From: Paenibacillus lemnae
GTDB taxonomy: Bacteria > Bacillota > Bacilli > Paenibacillales > Paenibacillaceae
DNA: 64,000 nt
Direction: 5' to 3'
Assembly (NCBI RefSeq): GCF_012933385.1
Contig: NZ_JABBPN010000007.1
Coordinates: 62,001-126,000, forward strand
Of this stretch, positions 18,346 to 26,358 are shown one piece after another. The position numbers and the translations under genes were made by a program. The notes below the pieces were generated by a model that was not told where the DNA came from, did no database searches, and saw nothing but the letters and a program-made list of their open reading frames with translations. Position 1 is the stretch's first letter; each line of letters starts with the position of its first letter.

Positions 18346-18515
18346 TTATAATCTTGGGGTGGCTATGCACGAAGCAGCGGAGGGGACGAACCGATTACGG
18401 ACAAGCGGAGCGGTCGCCTTTGTGGTCTAATTTCTACATTAAACAAAAATTCATTCAGGAAATTAGAGCGCAAGAGCGATGGGAGGAACGATTCGTACCT
18501 GCAGCGTCTAAGCAG

Positions 18516-18562
18516 CAAAAAGGCCGCCCCTCAAGATCCAATATCTTTTGGGACAGCCCCAG
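18516..18562 (-). terminator. Terminator after mqnC
   Basis: On the minus strand, GGCTGTCCC pairs with GGGGCGGCC around an inner AAGAT/ATCTT stem and is followed by TTTTTGC. It starts about 14 nt past the mqnC stop. Confidence 0.75.
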
Positions 18563-18575
18563 CTTCAAAAGAAAC

Positions 18576-19709
18576 TTAATTTTGCATCACGAAGTCACGG
18601 TCGATCGACGTATTGTCTTCAAACACACGCAAAATATCATAGCGCGTATTACGCTGTGCCGGGATTCGTCCGGCTTCGCGAATCATTTGCAGGATCATTT
18701 CGATGTTTACTTTATATACAGCTCCTGCAGCCGAAACCACGTTCTCTTCCATCATGGTGCTGCCAAAATCATTACAGCCATAGGACAGTGACAGCTTGCC
18801 AATTTCAGGACCCATGGTTACCCAAGATGACTGAAGATTCGGTACATTGTCAATGGCCAGACGACCGATCGCAACCGTCTTAAGGTAGGCTTCAGGCGTC
18901 TCCCGCTCCCTCTTCAGGTTGGTGTTATCCGGCTGGAATGTAAACGGAATAAAGGCAAGAAATCCTTTGGAATCCCATCCGTTCTGAATGCACTCATCCT
19001 GAGCGTCACGAACCCGGTGAAGATGAAGCGCGCGCTCCTCCATCGTTTCTCCCAAACCGATGACCATGGTGGCGGTCGTGTTCATGCCAAGCTTGTGGGC
19101 CGTCTGCATAACGTCCATCCACTGGCGCCAGCTGCCCTTGAGCCTGCTTACTTTGGAACGGATGCGGTCATCCAGAATTTCTGCACCTCCGCCCGGCAGT
19201 GAATCCAGGCCAGCGTCACGAAGCGCTCTGACCACTTCTTCCAGCGGCAGGCCGGATACCTCAACCATCTTCATAATCTCCGCCGGTGAGAAGCTGTGCA
19301 TCGTAATATTCGGGAAACGCTGCTTGATTTTGCGCAGTAAATCGGTATAGTAGCTGAACGGAAGGTTGGGGTTGGTTCCCCCTTGCATCAAAATTTCCGT
19401 GCCCATCACATCTTCGGTCTCCTGAATTTTCTGAAGGATGGTTTCATCTGACAGCACGTATCCTTCCTCATGGCCCGGTCTGCGGTAAAATGCGCAGAAC
19501 CGGCAGTACACATCACACACATTCGTATAGTTAACATTTCGCCCGATCACAAACGTGGTGACAGGATCCGGAAAAAGTCTTTTTGTCATAACGTCGGCTG
19601 CATGACCGATTTTTTCAATTTCTTCACTTTCAAACAGCCTTACCGTGTCTTCCACCTGAAGACGCTCTCCCCGCAGCGCTTTATCCAGAATAGAGTCAAC
19701 TGTACTCAT
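18576..19709 (-). CDS. mqnC: Cyclic dehypoxanthinyl futalosine synthase
   Basis: Radical SAM enzyme of the futalosine route to menaquinone; converts dehypoxanthine futalosine to its cyclic form. The 4Fe-4S cluster motif is CDVYCRFC (Cys65, Cys69, Cys72), preceded by NVNYTNVC as in the MqnC/MqnE family. Further family blocks are LMQGGTNPNLPFSYY, HSFSPAEI, SLPGGGAEIL and TATMVIGLGET. 377 residues, normal length. GGGAGG precedes ATG 19709. It stands alone here; other mqn genes are not in the window. Its presence implies menaquinone made by this route rather than via MenFDHCEB, which is usual for many Paenibacillus. Confidence 0.95.
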   Translation of the reverse strand: MSTVDSILDKALRGERLQVEDTVRLFESEEIEKIGHAADVMTKRLFPDPVTTFVIGRNVNYTNVCDVYCRFCAFYRRPGHEEGYVLSDETILQKIQETEDVMGTEILMQGGTNPNLPFSYYTDLLRKIKQRFPNITMHSFSPAEIMKMVEVSGLPLEEVVRALRDAGLDSLPGGGAEILDDRIRSKVSRLKGSWRQWMDVMQTAHKLGMNTTATMVIGLGETMEERALHLHRVRDAQDECIQNGWDSKGFLAFIPFTFQPDNTNLKRERETPEAYLKTVAIGRLAIDNVPNLQSSWVTMGPEIGKLSLSYGCNDFGSTMMEENVVSAAGAVYKVNIEMILQMIREAGRIPAQRNTRYDILRVFEDNTSIDRDFVMQN

Positions 19710-19843
19710 ATGTAGGTCCTCCCTTATTCCAATTGAAACTGATCATATCATCATCTAGAAATAACATTGCAACTCCATCGTACCACATCAAGGCATCAAA
19801 AACGACATCCCGTCACCATACCGGAATGCCGTTTATGTCATAT

Positions 19844-21001
19844 TTATGGACGTGCTGCCAGCGCCTGATCCAGATCCGCAATCAGATCATCGATATCCTC
19901 GAGACCGACGGAGAAGCGAAGAAGTCCATCTGTAATTCCACGCTCGTGGCGCACTTTTTCACCCATGGCTGCATGTGACATCATCGCCGGGTAGGACAGG
20001 ATGCTCTCTACAGCGCCCAGACTTACAGCGACCAGCGGCAGCTTCACGGCGTTCAGCACTTCTTTTGCACGCTGTCCTGAACCCACATCAAAAGAAACAA
20101 CCGCACCATATCCACTGCTCTGCTTCTCATGAATTTCGCGACCCGGATGGTGCAGAAGCCCGGGATAATATACGCCCTCAATATCGCTGCGTCCGCTCAG
20201 CCAGGCAGCCAGCTTCGCCGCACTCTGTTCACTGTGAGCCATGCGGGCACCCAGGGTCTTCATACCGCGCATTAACAGCCAGGAGTCCTGGACACCCAGA
20301 ACGGTACCCAGCCCGTTCTGAAGCTGCTTTAAGGCATCACCCAGTTCCTTGGTCCGGGCCACCGCGAGGCCTGCCAGCACATCGCTGTGTCCACCCAGAA
20401 ATTTCGTCGCACTATGAAGCACAATATCGACACCGAGTTCAATCGGACGCTGATAGAGCGGCGTCATGAACGTATTGTCCAGGATCGTCAGCAGTTCCTT
20501 CTCCCGTGCCCATTCACATACTCCGCCAATGTCCGTGATTTTCAGGGTCGGATTGGACGGGGTTTCCATATAAACCGCTTTGGTATTGGCTTTATAAGCC
20601 GATTTGACCTGGTCCAGATCGGTCATATCTACAAATGTGCATTCCATGCCCATCCGGTTCAATATGCTTGTCAGCAGACGATATGTACCGCCATATACAT
20701 CCTCAGTCACAATGATATGATCGCCCGAAGACAGAAGCATAAATGTGCTCGAAATGGCTGCCATGCCGGAGGCATAAGCGAATCCTCTTATCCCGCCTTC
20801 AAGAAGGGCGATATAATCCTCCAGCACCTGACGGGTCGGGTTGCCGGAGCGAGAATAGTCATGCAAGGGCGGGTTGAATACATCTTCATGGTGAAAGGTG
20901 GACGCCTGGTACAGCGGCACACTGGAAGCACCGGTCGCTTTGTCAATTTCGCCGCCGAAATGAAGCAGACGGGTCTCAAATTTCAGATTGTCTTCACTCA
21001 T
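19844..21001 (-). CDS. metC: Cystathionine beta-lyase (MetC-type)
   Basis: PLP enzyme that cleaves cystathionine to homocysteine, pyruvate and ammonia. Cys/Met metabolism PLP family: SGNPTRQVLED, YASGMAAISST, DVYGGTYRLL, ETPSNPTLKI and the Schiff-base Lys200 in HSATKFLGGHSD. 385 residues. Its ATG overlaps the metI stop by 4 bp (ATGA), so it is the last gene of metA-metI-metC. Beta-lyase rather than gamma-lyase or homocysteine desulfhydrase is inferred from the operon and from the equivalent metI-metC pair of B. subtilis. Confidence 0.9.
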   Translation of the reverse strand: MSEDNLKFETRLLHFGGEIDKATGASSVPLYQASTFHHEDVFNPPLHDYSRSGNPTRQVLEDYIALLEGGIRGFAYASGMAAISSTFMLLSSGDHIIVTEDVYGGTYRLLTSILNRMGMECTFVDMTDLDQVKSAYKANTKAVYMETPSNPTLKITDIGGVCEWAREKELLTILDNTFMTPLYQRPIELGVDIVLHSATKFLGGHSDVLAGLAVARTKELGDALKQLQNGLGTVLGVQDSWLLMRGMKTLGARMAHSEQSAAKLAAWLSGRSDIEGVYYPGLLHHPGREIHEKQSSGYGAVVSFDVGSGQRAKEVLNAVKLPLVAVSLGAVESILSYPAMMSHAAMGEKVRHERGITDGLLRFSVGLEDIDDLIADLDQALAARP

Positions 21002-22182
21002 GATGACTGACCTCCTTCAATCTCCGCAGCGGCAGCCGCGAGCGCCTGATCCAGGTCAGCAATCAAATCCTCTTCATGCTCAATACCTACAGAAAAGCGC
21101 AGCAGGCGTTCATCTACACCAATGGCATCCCGGATCTCCAGTGGAATATCCGCATGAGTTTGTACGGCCGGATACGTCATGAGCGATTCCACACCGCCAA
21201 GGCTCTCCGCAAACGCGATCAGCTTGATATGGCGCAGGATCGGCTCCACATAGCGGGCATCTTTCAATTTGAATGAGAATATCCCCGTGTTGCCGCTGGA
21301 CTGCTTAGATTGGATATCATAGCCGGGATGATCCGGCAAGCCCGGATAGAACACCTGGTCCACCGCAGGATGCTCTTTCAGAAAAGCAGCGACAGCTGTA
21401 GCATTGCTTTCATGACGCTCCATCCGCAGGGCAAGTGTCTTCATGCCGCGCATCAATTGATAGGAATCGGACGGACTGAGCACCGCACCGATCGAATTGT
21501 GCAGAAAAGCGATCTTCTCGGAAAGCTCCTGGCCTTTGGTGACGATCAATCCTGCCAGTACATCATTGTGTCCGCCCAGATATTTCGTCGCACTGTGTAC
21601 GACCAGATCCGCCCCCAGCTCAATCGGACGCTGGAAGAACGGTGTCAGCAGCGTATTGTCAACGATGGACAGCAAACCGTGATGGTGAGCCCATGTGCTG
21701 ACAGCCTCGATATCGGTGATCATCATCAGAGGATTGGTCGGCGTCTCGATAAATACTGCCTTCGTATTCGGCTTGCGGGACTGCTCCAGGGCATCCAGAT
21801 CATTCGTATCCACATAGGTCGCACTGACACCGAAACGTGACAATATCGTTTCCAGCAGCCGGTAAGTTCCCCCATAAAGATCAAGAGATACGATCAGATG
21901 ATCCCCCTGGCTGAACAGGGCGAATACGGTTTGCAGTGCTGCCATGCCGGAACTGCAGGCAAAGCCTGCATCCCCGGATTCCAGACGTGCGGCAGCCTCT
22001 TCCAATACCTGTCTCGTCGGATTTTTCGTTCTGATATAGTCAAAGCCGGTGCTCTGTCCCAGCTTCGGGTGACGGAACGCTGTCGCTTGGTATATCGGAT
22101 AATTAATAGCACCTGTGACCGGCTCCTCTACGGATCCAATCTGGGCAAGACGGCTTTCAATTCGAAGTTTATGGTTCTCCAT
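20998..22182 (-). CDS. metI: Cystathionine gamma-synthase / O-acetylhomoserine thiolase
   Basis: PLP enzyme that joins O-acetylhomoserine to cysteine (or sulfide). Motifs parallel its neighbour: KNPTRQVLEEAA, CSSGMAALQTV, LDLYGGTYRLLE, ETPTNPLMMI and catalytic Lys200 in HSATKYLGGHND. 394 residues. It follows metA by 48 nt and overlaps metC by 4 bp. It and MetC are paralogues lying side by side, as in B. subtilis metI-metC. Regulation is likely through the S-box upstream of metA. Confidence 0.92.
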   Translation of the reverse strand: MENHKLRIESRLAQIGSVEEPVTGAINYPIYQATAFRHPKLGQSTGFDYIRTKNPTRQVLEEAAARLESGDAGFACSSGMAALQTVFALFSQGDHLIVSLDLYGGTYRLLETILSRFGVSATYVDTNDLDALEQSRKPNTKAVFIETPTNPLMMITDIEAVSTWAHHHGLLSIVDNTLLTPFFQRPIELGADLVVHSATKYLGGHNDVLAGLIVTKGQELSEKIAFLHNSIGAVLSPSDSYQLMRGMKTLALRMERHESNATAVAAFLKEHPAVDQVFYPGLPDHPGYDIQSKQSSGNTGIFSFKLKDARYVEPILRHIKLIAFAESLGGVESLMTYPAVQTHADIPLEIRDAIGVDERLLRFSVGIEHEEDLIADLDQALAAAAAEIEGGQSS

Positions 22183-22230
22183 TATTCTCTAATTGCTCCT
22201 CTCCTGGTACCTTGTATTATGCTGCATGTC

Positions 22231-23148
22231 TTAAGTCTGCGGTCCAATATCATAAGGTGTCGCTTGATATACATAGTAGTTCAGCCAGTTTGAGAATAAT
22301 AAATTGGCATGAGCCCGCCAGATGGCCGGCGGCTGCCTTGAAGGATCGTCTGCGGGATAATAATGCCGGGGAAGATCCACATCCATCCCTTTCGACGCAT
22401 CCCGCTCATATTCCCAGCGCAGGGTGTCTGCATCATACTCCGAATGGCCAGTCACAAAAATTTGCCGTCCGTCCTTGGAGGCAACGAGATAGATGCCTGC
22501 TTCCTCGGATTCTGACAGAATCTCAAGATCGGACGATTTCAGGATATCTTCCCGGCGCACTTCGGTATGACGTGAATGCGGTGCATGAAACACCTCATCA
22601 AATCCGCGCAGCAGCTGAACAGGTGAATCGCTGATCGTATGTGGAAACACGCCAAAACATTTTTGCGGCAGACTATGTTTCGGCACCCCGTAATGATAAT
22701 AAAGCCCTGCTTGTGAAGCCCAACAGATATGCAGTGTGGAAGTCACGTTATCCTTGCTCCACTCAAAAATCTCAGTCAGCTCTTGCCAATAATTCACGGC
22801 TTCAAAATCCATTTGCTCGACCGGCGCGCCGGTAATAATCAACCCGTCAAATCGGCGGTGCTTCACTTCATCAAACGTTTTATAGAAAGCCTCCAGATGC
22901 TCGGCAGATGTGTTCTTCGATGTATGAGATCCTGGATGCAGAAGCACGACGTCTACCTGCAGCGGGGAGTTCCCGATAAGACGCAGCAGCTGTGTTTCGG
23001 TCGTTTCCTTGGTAGGCATGAGGTTTAAAATGGCGATCCGCAGCGGCCGTATGTCCTGTTGAAAGGCATGGCTTTCATCCATGACAAAAATATTTTCTCC
23101 TGACAGTACTTCCTTGGCTGGCAGGGAATCTGGGATTTTAATCGGCAT
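22231..23148 (-). CDS. metA: Homoserine O-acetyltransferase (MetA family)
   Basis: First committed step of methionine synthesis, activating homoserine. 305 residues from [27 protein letters not shown] precedes ATG 23148, whereas the longer ORF to 23250 runs into the riboswitch. Catalytic Cys142 is in [12 protein letters not shown], and the His and Glu of the glutamine-amidotransferase-like triad are in VTGHSEYD. Residue 111 is Glu (GAPVEQ), which in this family marks acetyl-CoA rather than succinyl-CoA use; that specificity is an inference from known structures. First gene of metA-metI-metC, directly behind a SAM riboswitch. Confidence 0.95.
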   Translation of the reverse strand: MPIKIPDSLPAKEVLSGENIFVMDESHAFQQDIRPLRIAILNLMPTKETTETQLLRLIGNSPLQVDVVLLHPGSHTSKNTSAEHLEAFYKTFDEVKHRRFDGLIITGAPVEQMDFEAVNYWQELTEIFEWSKDNVTSTLHICWASQAGLYYHYGVPKHSLPQKCFGVFPHTISDSPVQLLRGFDEVFHAPHSRHTEVRREDILKSSDLEILSESEEAGIYLVASKDGRQIFVTGHSEYDADTLRWEYERDASKGMDVDLPRHYYPADDPSRQPPAIWRAHANLLFSNWLNYYVYQATPYDIGPQT

Positions 23149-23179
23149 AATAGGTTCCTCCTTTAAAAAAATAAACAAA

Positions 23180-23376
23180 AAGACCCTTCTCAAAGACTGA
23201 GAAAGGTCATGTGTACGTGTACATATACGTATGCTATGATTCTCTCTCATCTGTCAGACTGCAGTGGATCGTATTAAAGATCACTATACATTCTGCAAGA
23301 ATTAGCACCGTGCGATACTGCCGCCGGTTGCCGGGTTTCATCGGGCTAGTCCCTCCACCTGCTCTTGATAAGATTG
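23180..23376 (-). promoter_or_regulatory. SAM-I (S-box) riboswitch of metA-metI-metC
   Basis: The minus strand reads CTTATCAAGAGCAGGTGGAG, then GGGACTAGCCCGATGAAACC and CGGCAACC, the textbook S-box core. P1 closes as TCTTATC (near 23372) with GATGAGA (near 23245). A terminator follows at 23182-23208 (GACCTTTCTC, loop, GAGAAGGGTC, then TTTTTG). When SAM is abundant the terminator should form and shut off the methionine operon. Confidence 0.96.
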
Positions 23377-23525
23377 ACGCAATATGAAATTTTCATTCTA
23401 TTCCTGATACTTACTTTAAATCATTCCCTTTTTCCCGTCAAGACGCTTTTGGGCGGAATGCTGTGAACCATTTCATATAATATTCATACCCTGTACACAT
23501 AGGGCTTCATCCCAAGAATTCAGCC

Positions 23526-23554
23526 TTGAAAGGTCATAACCCCGGCGTTATACT
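23526..23554 (+). promoter_or_regulatory. Sigma-A promoter of corA leader
   Basis: TTGAAA (23526-23531), 17-nt spacer, TATACT (23549-23554). Transcription would begin near 23561 and give a leader of about 225 nt before the corA start at 23786. Confidence 0.75.
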
Positions 23555-23560
23555 AGACAA

Positions 23561-23785
23561 GTGCTAAATTCGATACATGAAAGAGGTGACATGAAAAATG
23601 GACGGTGACCCGGGCCATAAGTTGGAAGTCAGTGATGCAAAACCGCATAGGATTGGGATCAGCTTACCGGCCGGGGATGCCGTTATTTTTCATGTTTCTC
23701 TTTAACATACCCCGCTGTAAGCTGATACCTGTGCCTTGTTCAATGACCGCTGCAGAAGCGGTTTCGTGAAAAGGAGTGATATCAG
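23561..23785 (+). promoter_or_regulatory. Long structured 5' leader of corA, class unassigned
   Basis: A 10-bp perfect helix pairs ATCAGCTTAC (23658-23667) with GTAAGCTGAT (23717-23726); GCATAGG (23645-23651) extends it with CCTGTGC (23728-23734), and GGGG/CCCC pair inside. A smaller hairpin ACCGCT / AGCGGT (23746-23762), followed by TTT, lies before the AAAAGGAGTGAT ribosome-binding site. It does not match the M-box (ykoK) consensus as I know it. Because the gene transports Mg2+ or similar divalent ions, a metal- or translation-sensing leader is likely but unproven. Confidence 0.55.
23598..23705 (+). CDS. Candidate 35-residue upstream ORF in the corA leader
   Basis: ATG 23598 to TAA 23705 encodes MDGDPGHKLEVSDAKPHRIG... 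ending VIFHVSL. GAGGTGAC lies 11 nt upstream, but the same site better serves an earlier ATG at 23591 that encodes only five residues (MKNGR). Half of the reading frame lies inside a predicted RNA helix (23645-23734), so translation here would change leader folding. No family recognised. It may be a regulatory leader peptide or merely an open frame in a structured RNA. Confidence 0.35.
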   Translation: MDGDPGHKLEVSDAKPHRIGISLPAGDAVIFHVSL

Positions 23786-24721
23786 ATGAAAATCCGGATG
23801 GTTAACGAAGGGGTTTTTACTCCTGTCGAGGATATCCAAACCACACTTACAGCACCTGCTGAAGGCTTCTACTGGATCGACGCCGATCTTGAGGATCTGG
23901 CCGAGCTTCAGCCATTATTTTCCCTCCATGATCTGGCTGTCGAAGACTGCCTGACCGAGGAAGAACAGCGCCCCAAGATTGAAATTTATGAAAGCCATTA
24001 TTTTATTGTAGTAAACAGTATCCGGTTTGATGATGAAGAGATCTTTATGCGGGCACTGAATATATTCCTGGGAAGACATTTTATCATTACAGTAACGAAA
24101 CAGAAAATCAACGAGCTGCGTGCCATCAAACCTCTTCTTTGGGAAGAAGAGGTGGGTACGCCTGACAAATTTCTATATATTCTGATTGACCTTGTCACAG
24201 ACAATTACTTCACAGTAGGTGACAGGATCGAAGTTCGTATCGAACAGTTAGAGGAAGACATCCTCATGCGTACCAAGAAATCACATCTGAATGAAATTGT
24301 CGGTCTGCGGAGTGAAATTTTATGGCTCAAACGGGTGCTGGGTCCTCAAAAAGACGTGATTCATACCCTCAATAAGAAAGACCTTCGGCTTATCGATGAC
24401 CAGCTGCAGAAGTACTTTAGCGACATTTATGAAAATGCTGTAAAAATCTCAGAGATTTTCGAAACCTACCGCGACCTCATGGGCAACTTGCGTGAAGCTT
24501 ATCAATCCAGTATCGCTATACGTGCGAACGAAACCATGAGTATCTTTACCGTCATCACCACCATCTTTATGCCGCTGACCGTTATTACAGGAATCTATGG
24601 TATGAACTTCGACTTTATGCCAGAGCTGCACTGGAAATATTCCTATTATGTCGTGCTGGGTGTCATGGTGTTTGTCGGTTTCGGCATGTATTATTTGTTT
24701 CGGAAAAAAGAATGGCTGTAG
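23786..24721 (+). CDS. corA: CorA-family divalent metal ion transporter
   Basis: Pentameric membrane channel for Mg2+ (or Co2+/Ni2+/Zn2+). A large N-terminal cytoplasmic domain (about 1-240) is rich in Asp and Glu. Two C-terminal transmembrane helices follow, with the signature GMNFDFMPELHW at about 272-283 in the loop after the first helix. 311 residues, ending in basic RKKEWL. AAAAGGAGTGAT precedes ATG 23786. It is monocistronic, with its own promoter, a 225-nt structured leader and a strong terminator. CorA is certain as a family; the transported ion is not determined. Confidence 0.95.
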   Translation: MKIRMVNEGVFTPVEDIQTTLTAPAEGFYWIDADLEDLAELQPLFSLHDLAVEDCLTEEEQRPKIEIYESHYFIVVNSIRFDDEEIFMRALNIFLGRHFIITVTKQKINELRAIKPLLWEEEVGTPDKFLYILIDLVTDNYFTVGDRIEVRIEQLEEDILMRTKKSHLNEIVGLRSEILWLKRVLGPQKDVIHTLNKKDLRLIDDQLQKYFSDIYENAVKISEIFETYRDLMGNLREAYQSSIAIRANETMSIFTVITTIFMPLTVITGIYGMNFDFMPELHWKYSYYVVLGVMVFVGFGMYYLFRKKEWL

Positions 24722-24730
24722 CACGAACTT

Positions 24731-24772
24731 AAACGGGTGCCCTTATCTCATACAGAGAAGGCACCCGTTTTT
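24731..24772 (+). terminator. Terminator after corA
   Basis: ACGGGTGCC (24733-24741) pairs with GGCACCCGT (24760-24768), followed by TTTTT. The A-run on the other side makes it usable also for the convergent HRDC gene. Confidence 0.9.
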
Positions 24773-24795
24773 GTCATATGTCGATCTGCCGCTGG

Positions 24796-25800
24796 TTACA
24801 CCGCCTGCTTCTGCTCCCCTTGCTCCCGGCGAAACCGGATCCGGATCAGCCGAAGCCGCTCATACAGCTCTTCCTGTGCAGCTTCTACTGCAGTTTCTCC
24901 GCCATATACCCGCTGCAGCACCGGTTTGAGGAAGGTATCCCCCAGTTCCTCGTACGACTGCCAGATGCTGTTCTGCTCACTTTCCGGCATGTTCACAAGC
25001 TCGCTTTGGATCAGCACCTCCGTGTCGTATCCTTCCTTCTCCAGGTCTTCAAGTGCTTCCACCACCGCGCGGCGTGTAAGCCCGGTCCTGCTGCTTAATT
25101 CTTCAATGCTCAGCCCTTCGGAAATTCCGGCAAGCAGCAGCCGGCTCATTCTGTAATGCTCCAGCTCCTGTTTGTACTTCTGTTCCTTTTGTTTATACTG
25201 CCACGTCATGAATTCTTCTTCCCCCAGAACGCGATCCACCCAATCCAGAGGAAACTGAAAGCTTCTCGTGACTTTTCCGGTCAGCTCCAGCCATTCTTCT
25301 CCGTGCTCCTCTGCTTTGCTGCTCCCGATCCCTGGCAGCTGCAGCAGCTCTTCCCGGGTATGCGGGACAAATGCACTGATCATCCGCAGCACGCGGTTGC
25401 TGGCAATAAAGTACGGAGCCTTTCTTCCGGCGGCTGCCTTCTTTCTTCGCCAGGAACACAGCTCGCTGTACAAATCATCCGAGCTATGCAGCTCACTGTA
25501 GCACTGCAGCTTCAGCGCATGCTGATTCCGTCCCTTTATTTCATCACTCTCGTGAAATACCCCCTCGATCACCGGCCGGTAGCCCGCTCCCAGCTTCTGA
25601 GCCAATCCATGACGGTATACACACAGCAATTCCTGCCAGGATCCGCCCTCATACCATGATTCGTCCTGCAGATCGCCCTCTTCTCCCGTCTCCCGCCATC
25701 CCAGCTGCCAGATTCCCTCTTCTTCGCCGATCCATACCTGTGCTGCTCCGCCGTCGCCGCTTCCTGTCCGGCTCATCTGATTCATAAATACAATCTGCAT
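24796..25800 (-). CDS. HRDC-domain protein of unknown role
   Basis: About 334 residues from MQIVFMNQMSR; AGGAGGCCAAGGGAT precedes ATG 25800, and upstream in-frame ATGs lie in the leader. An HRDC domain spans roughly residues 135-205 (CSWRRKKAAAGRKAPYFIAS, FVPHTREELLQLPGIGSSKA), the nucleic-acid-binding module of RecQ helicases and RNase D. No helicase or nuclease domain accompanies it. Downstream is a probable helix-turn-helix (GLSIEELSSRTGLTRRAVVE) and a basic C-terminus. A nucleic-acid-binding or regulatory role is likely; no function is assigned. It is transcribed from a consensus promoter and preceded by a terminator-like hairpin in its leader. Confidence 0.8.
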   Translation of the reverse strand: MQIVFMNQMSRTGSGDGGAAQVWIGEEEGIWQLGWRETGEEGDLQDESWYEGGSWQELLCVYRHGLAQKLGAGYRPVIEGVFHESDEIKGRNQHALKLQCYSELHSSDDLYSELCSWRRKKAAAGRKAPYFIASNRVLRMISAFVPHTREELLQLPGIGSSKAEEHGEEWLELTGKVTRSFQFPLDWVDRVLGEEEFMTWQYKQKEQKYKQELEHYRMSRLLLAGISEGLSIEELSSRTGLTRRAVVEALEDLEKEGYDTEVLIQSELVNMPESEQNSIWQSYEELGDTFLKPVLQRVYGGETAVEAAQEELYERLRLIRIRFRREQGEQKQAV

Positions 25801-25840
25801 ATCCCTTGGCCTCCTGCCATCCATCATTTCAGCATAACGC

Positions 25841-25884
25841 AAAAAAAAAGCACCCTTCTTCGCCTTGGCGCAAGAAAGGTGCTT
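25841..25884 (-). terminator. Attenuator-like terminator in the HRDC leader
   Basis: AAGCACC (25849-25855) pairs with GGTGCTT (25878-25884), with additional TTCTT/AAGAA and CGCC/GGCG pairing inside. On the minus strand the stem ends in nine T residues. It lies between the promoter at 25917-25945 and the HRDC start at 25800, so it would stop transcription after about 70 nt unless relieved. No other minus-strand gene upstream needs it. Confidence 0.8.
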
Positions 25885-25916
25885 CCCTATCATTTCACGT
25901 TATCCTGTTACTCCCT

Positions 25917-25945
25917 ATCATATCCATAATTTGTAACGAGGTCAA
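25917..25945 (-). promoter_or_regulatory. Sigma-A promoter for the HRDC leader
   Basis: On the minus strand, TTGACC (25945-25940), a 17-nt spacer, then TATGAT (25922-25917). Near-consensus. Transcription would start near 25910. Confidence 0.8.
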
Positions 25946-26027
25946 TCCATTTTGTCATAAACTATATAGGATGACTATTTTACGTTATAATGATTCGGTA
26001 AACTATCATCAGGGAGTGATTAAATCC

Positions 26028-26330
26028 ATGAAGTCTGATAACCGTCAGCTTGATTTTTTATCCGACAGCACCGAATCCACCTCTACCCGTTTCGTCACTT
26101 TTATCGGACCATCCCTGAAGCGCTTTGACCTGGCCGTCACTTCAACCGAAAGCTTTTATGGCAAAAAAATTGTGACAGACCTGCAGTTTGGACGATCCGC
26201 TATTCTTGCAGATGATGATTTAGAGGAAGAAGGCTACCTGGAACGGACATTCAGGCTGGAACCCGAGGAAGCCGACGATCTTCGCAATTTTCTGGGTATG
26301 GTGCTCGGCAGTCCACACTTTACAGACTAA
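26028..26330 (+). CDS. DUF3055-type protein
   Basis: 100-residue acidic protein, conserved in Bacillales, function unknown. The family core is visible: TSTRFVTFIGPSLKRFDLAV, YGKKIVTDLQFGRSAIL and DDDLEEEGYLERTF, ending in a Leu-rich helix (DDLRNFLGMVLGS). I start at ATG 26028 with GGGAGTGA 8 nt upstream; the same frame stays open far upstream but into the divergent promoter region. TATAAT at 25986-25991 may be its -10 box. It is divergent from the HRDC gene and convergent with bceB. Confidence 0.75.
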   Translation: MKSDNRQLDFLSDSTESTSTRFVTFIGPSLKRFDLAVTSTESFYGKKIVTDLQFGRSAILADDDLEEEGYLERTFRLEPEEADDLRNFLGMVLGSPHFTD

Positions 26331-26358
26331 TCCGGCTCACCATATCTACTAATACCGT

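Noticed and set aside
18354..18791. Plus-strand 145-codon ORF antisense to mqnC
   Set aside because: The first part is repeat-associated sequence and the second part is antisense to the mqnC C-terminus.
23561..23785. corA leader as a classical M-box Mg2+ riboswitch
   Set aside because: The conserved M-box core as I know it is absent, so I left the class unassigned.
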